From: Parcubacteria group bacterium
GTDB taxonomy: Bacteria; Patescibacteriota; Minisyncoccia; Phycocordibacterales; UBA12088
Direction: 5' to 3'
Assembly: GCA_021731325.1 (NCBI GenBank)
Contig: JAKFXP010000106.1
Coordinates: 1-5,996 of the forward strand
Length of the DNA: 5,996 nt
The notes under the pieces: generated by a model
The model's database searches: none
The model's input: only the letters and a program-made list of their open reading frames with translations
What the model was told of the DNA's origin: nothing
Shown: in pieces, positions 5,616 to 5,996 of the stretch
How the letters are laid out: each line of letters starts with the position of its first letter
Numbering within the stretch: the first letter of the stretch is position 1
Translations under genes and position numbers: made by a program

Positions 5616-5996
5616 CTATGTTTTGCTAAGTTCTGATACCGGAAGTGGGCGGTCAAGCTCTCCGATATTAAAGAGACGGTAAAAAAGCTCAACCACCTCC
5701 TCGGTACCCAATTGTGCAACCCGCACCCCGGTGCGCGCCAACCCCTGCACCACCACCGACACCCGCTGTTCTATTTGGCTACGGTATTCCTCAAACAACT
5801 CAGGACTTACCCGATGCCCCCCGGCGTTTTGTGATGAGGAAAAAAGTTGTGAAAACATCCCTTTACCCCCCTCTTCTTTAGTAATAAGGGAAGGAGCATA
5901 CGGTACTACAATATAAAACCCTTTCGTCATAATGCTCGACCCTTGTACAAAATTTTTAACAAAATCAATATATTCTCGTACCTGGATACGCATAAG
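5616..5996 (-). CDS. TraC-like T4SS protein, C-terminal part (cut by right edge)
   Basis: The frame is open to the window edge: the codon before the apparent ATG at 5993 is CTT, so that ATG is most likely internal and the real start lies outside. Visible are 126 residues. The segment YIDFVKNFVQGSSIMTKGFY followed by IVVPY (about 9-33) and the C-terminal part QGLARTGVRVAQL with EEVVELFYRLFN (about 84-110) match, from memory, the TraC-like protein that precedes VirB4 in Patescibacteria operons. A variable Gly/Ser-rich stretch (about 42-62) lies between the two conserved blocks. The family resembles the N-terminal region of TraC/VirB4 and is assumed to act with the ATPase on the cytoplasmic side; that role is inference. 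The stop is TAG at 5618-5616, followed by virB4 18 bp later in the same frame. Confidence 0.82.
   Translation of the reverse strand, partial: LMRIQVREYIDFVKNFVQGSSIMTKGFYIVVPYAPSLITKEEGGKGMFSQLFSSSQNAGGHRVSPELFEEYRSQIEQRVSVVVQGLARTGVRVAQLGTEEVVELFYRLFNIGELDRPLPVSELSKT

Noticed and set aside
5722..5735. CGCACC-CC-GGTGCG hairpin
   Set aside because: It is a short GC-rich palindrome inside the conserved C-terminal coding part of the TraC-like gene, with no T run.
1..5996. RNA genes, CRISPR array, insertion sequence or attachment site
   Set aside because: Reading both strands showed no tRNA-like clover, no spaced repeats, no transposase and no terminal repeats; the window is nearly all coding.

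Overview
The window most likely comes from a member of the Patescibacteria (Candidate Phyla Radiation), probably a Parcubacteria-like lineage. This is inferred from gene content and order. A short pilin of the T4SS-pilin type, a compact roughly 600-residue VirB4 ATPase and a separate TraC-like protein just upstream of it are a combination I associate with these small-genome bacteria. Spacers of -4 to 73 bp and generally poor Shine-Dalgarno sequences also fit. No 16S or other phylogenetic marker is present, so the placement is provisional.

Layout: positions 1-300 on the + strand hold the C-terminal end of Jag/KhpB (end of the KH domain plus the R3H domain). Everything else is one compact minus-strand gene series that converges on jag. 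In its direction of transcription it reads: the C-terminal part of a TraC-like protein cut by the right edge (5996-5616); a VirB4-type ATPase (5597-3783); a four-helix basic membrane protein (3764-3096); an exported beta-rich, Ig-like protein (3022-1961); a TrbC/VirB2-like pilin (1964-1590); and a membrane-anchored, probable beta-propeller protein (1576-284). The last gene and jag overlap tail to tail by 17 bp. Coding density is nearly complete and no stretch above 300 bp lacks a gene.

Working model: VirB4 with the TraC-like protein is the energy module that extracts or assembles pilin subunits. The four-helix protein is a candidate inner-membrane channel or scaffold piece. The pilin forms the filament or pilus base. 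The Ig-like and beta-propeller proteins, both with their bulk outside the membrane, may replace the VirB7/9/10 core complex or VirB5 tip that are not seen here. This is a reduced type IV secretion or pilus machine whose three middle and late components have no recognised function. No relaxase, VirD4 or VirB11 is visible, but the operon runs off the window, so their absence cannot be judged.

No RNA gene, CRISPR array, insertion sequence, attachment site or convincing terminator was found.
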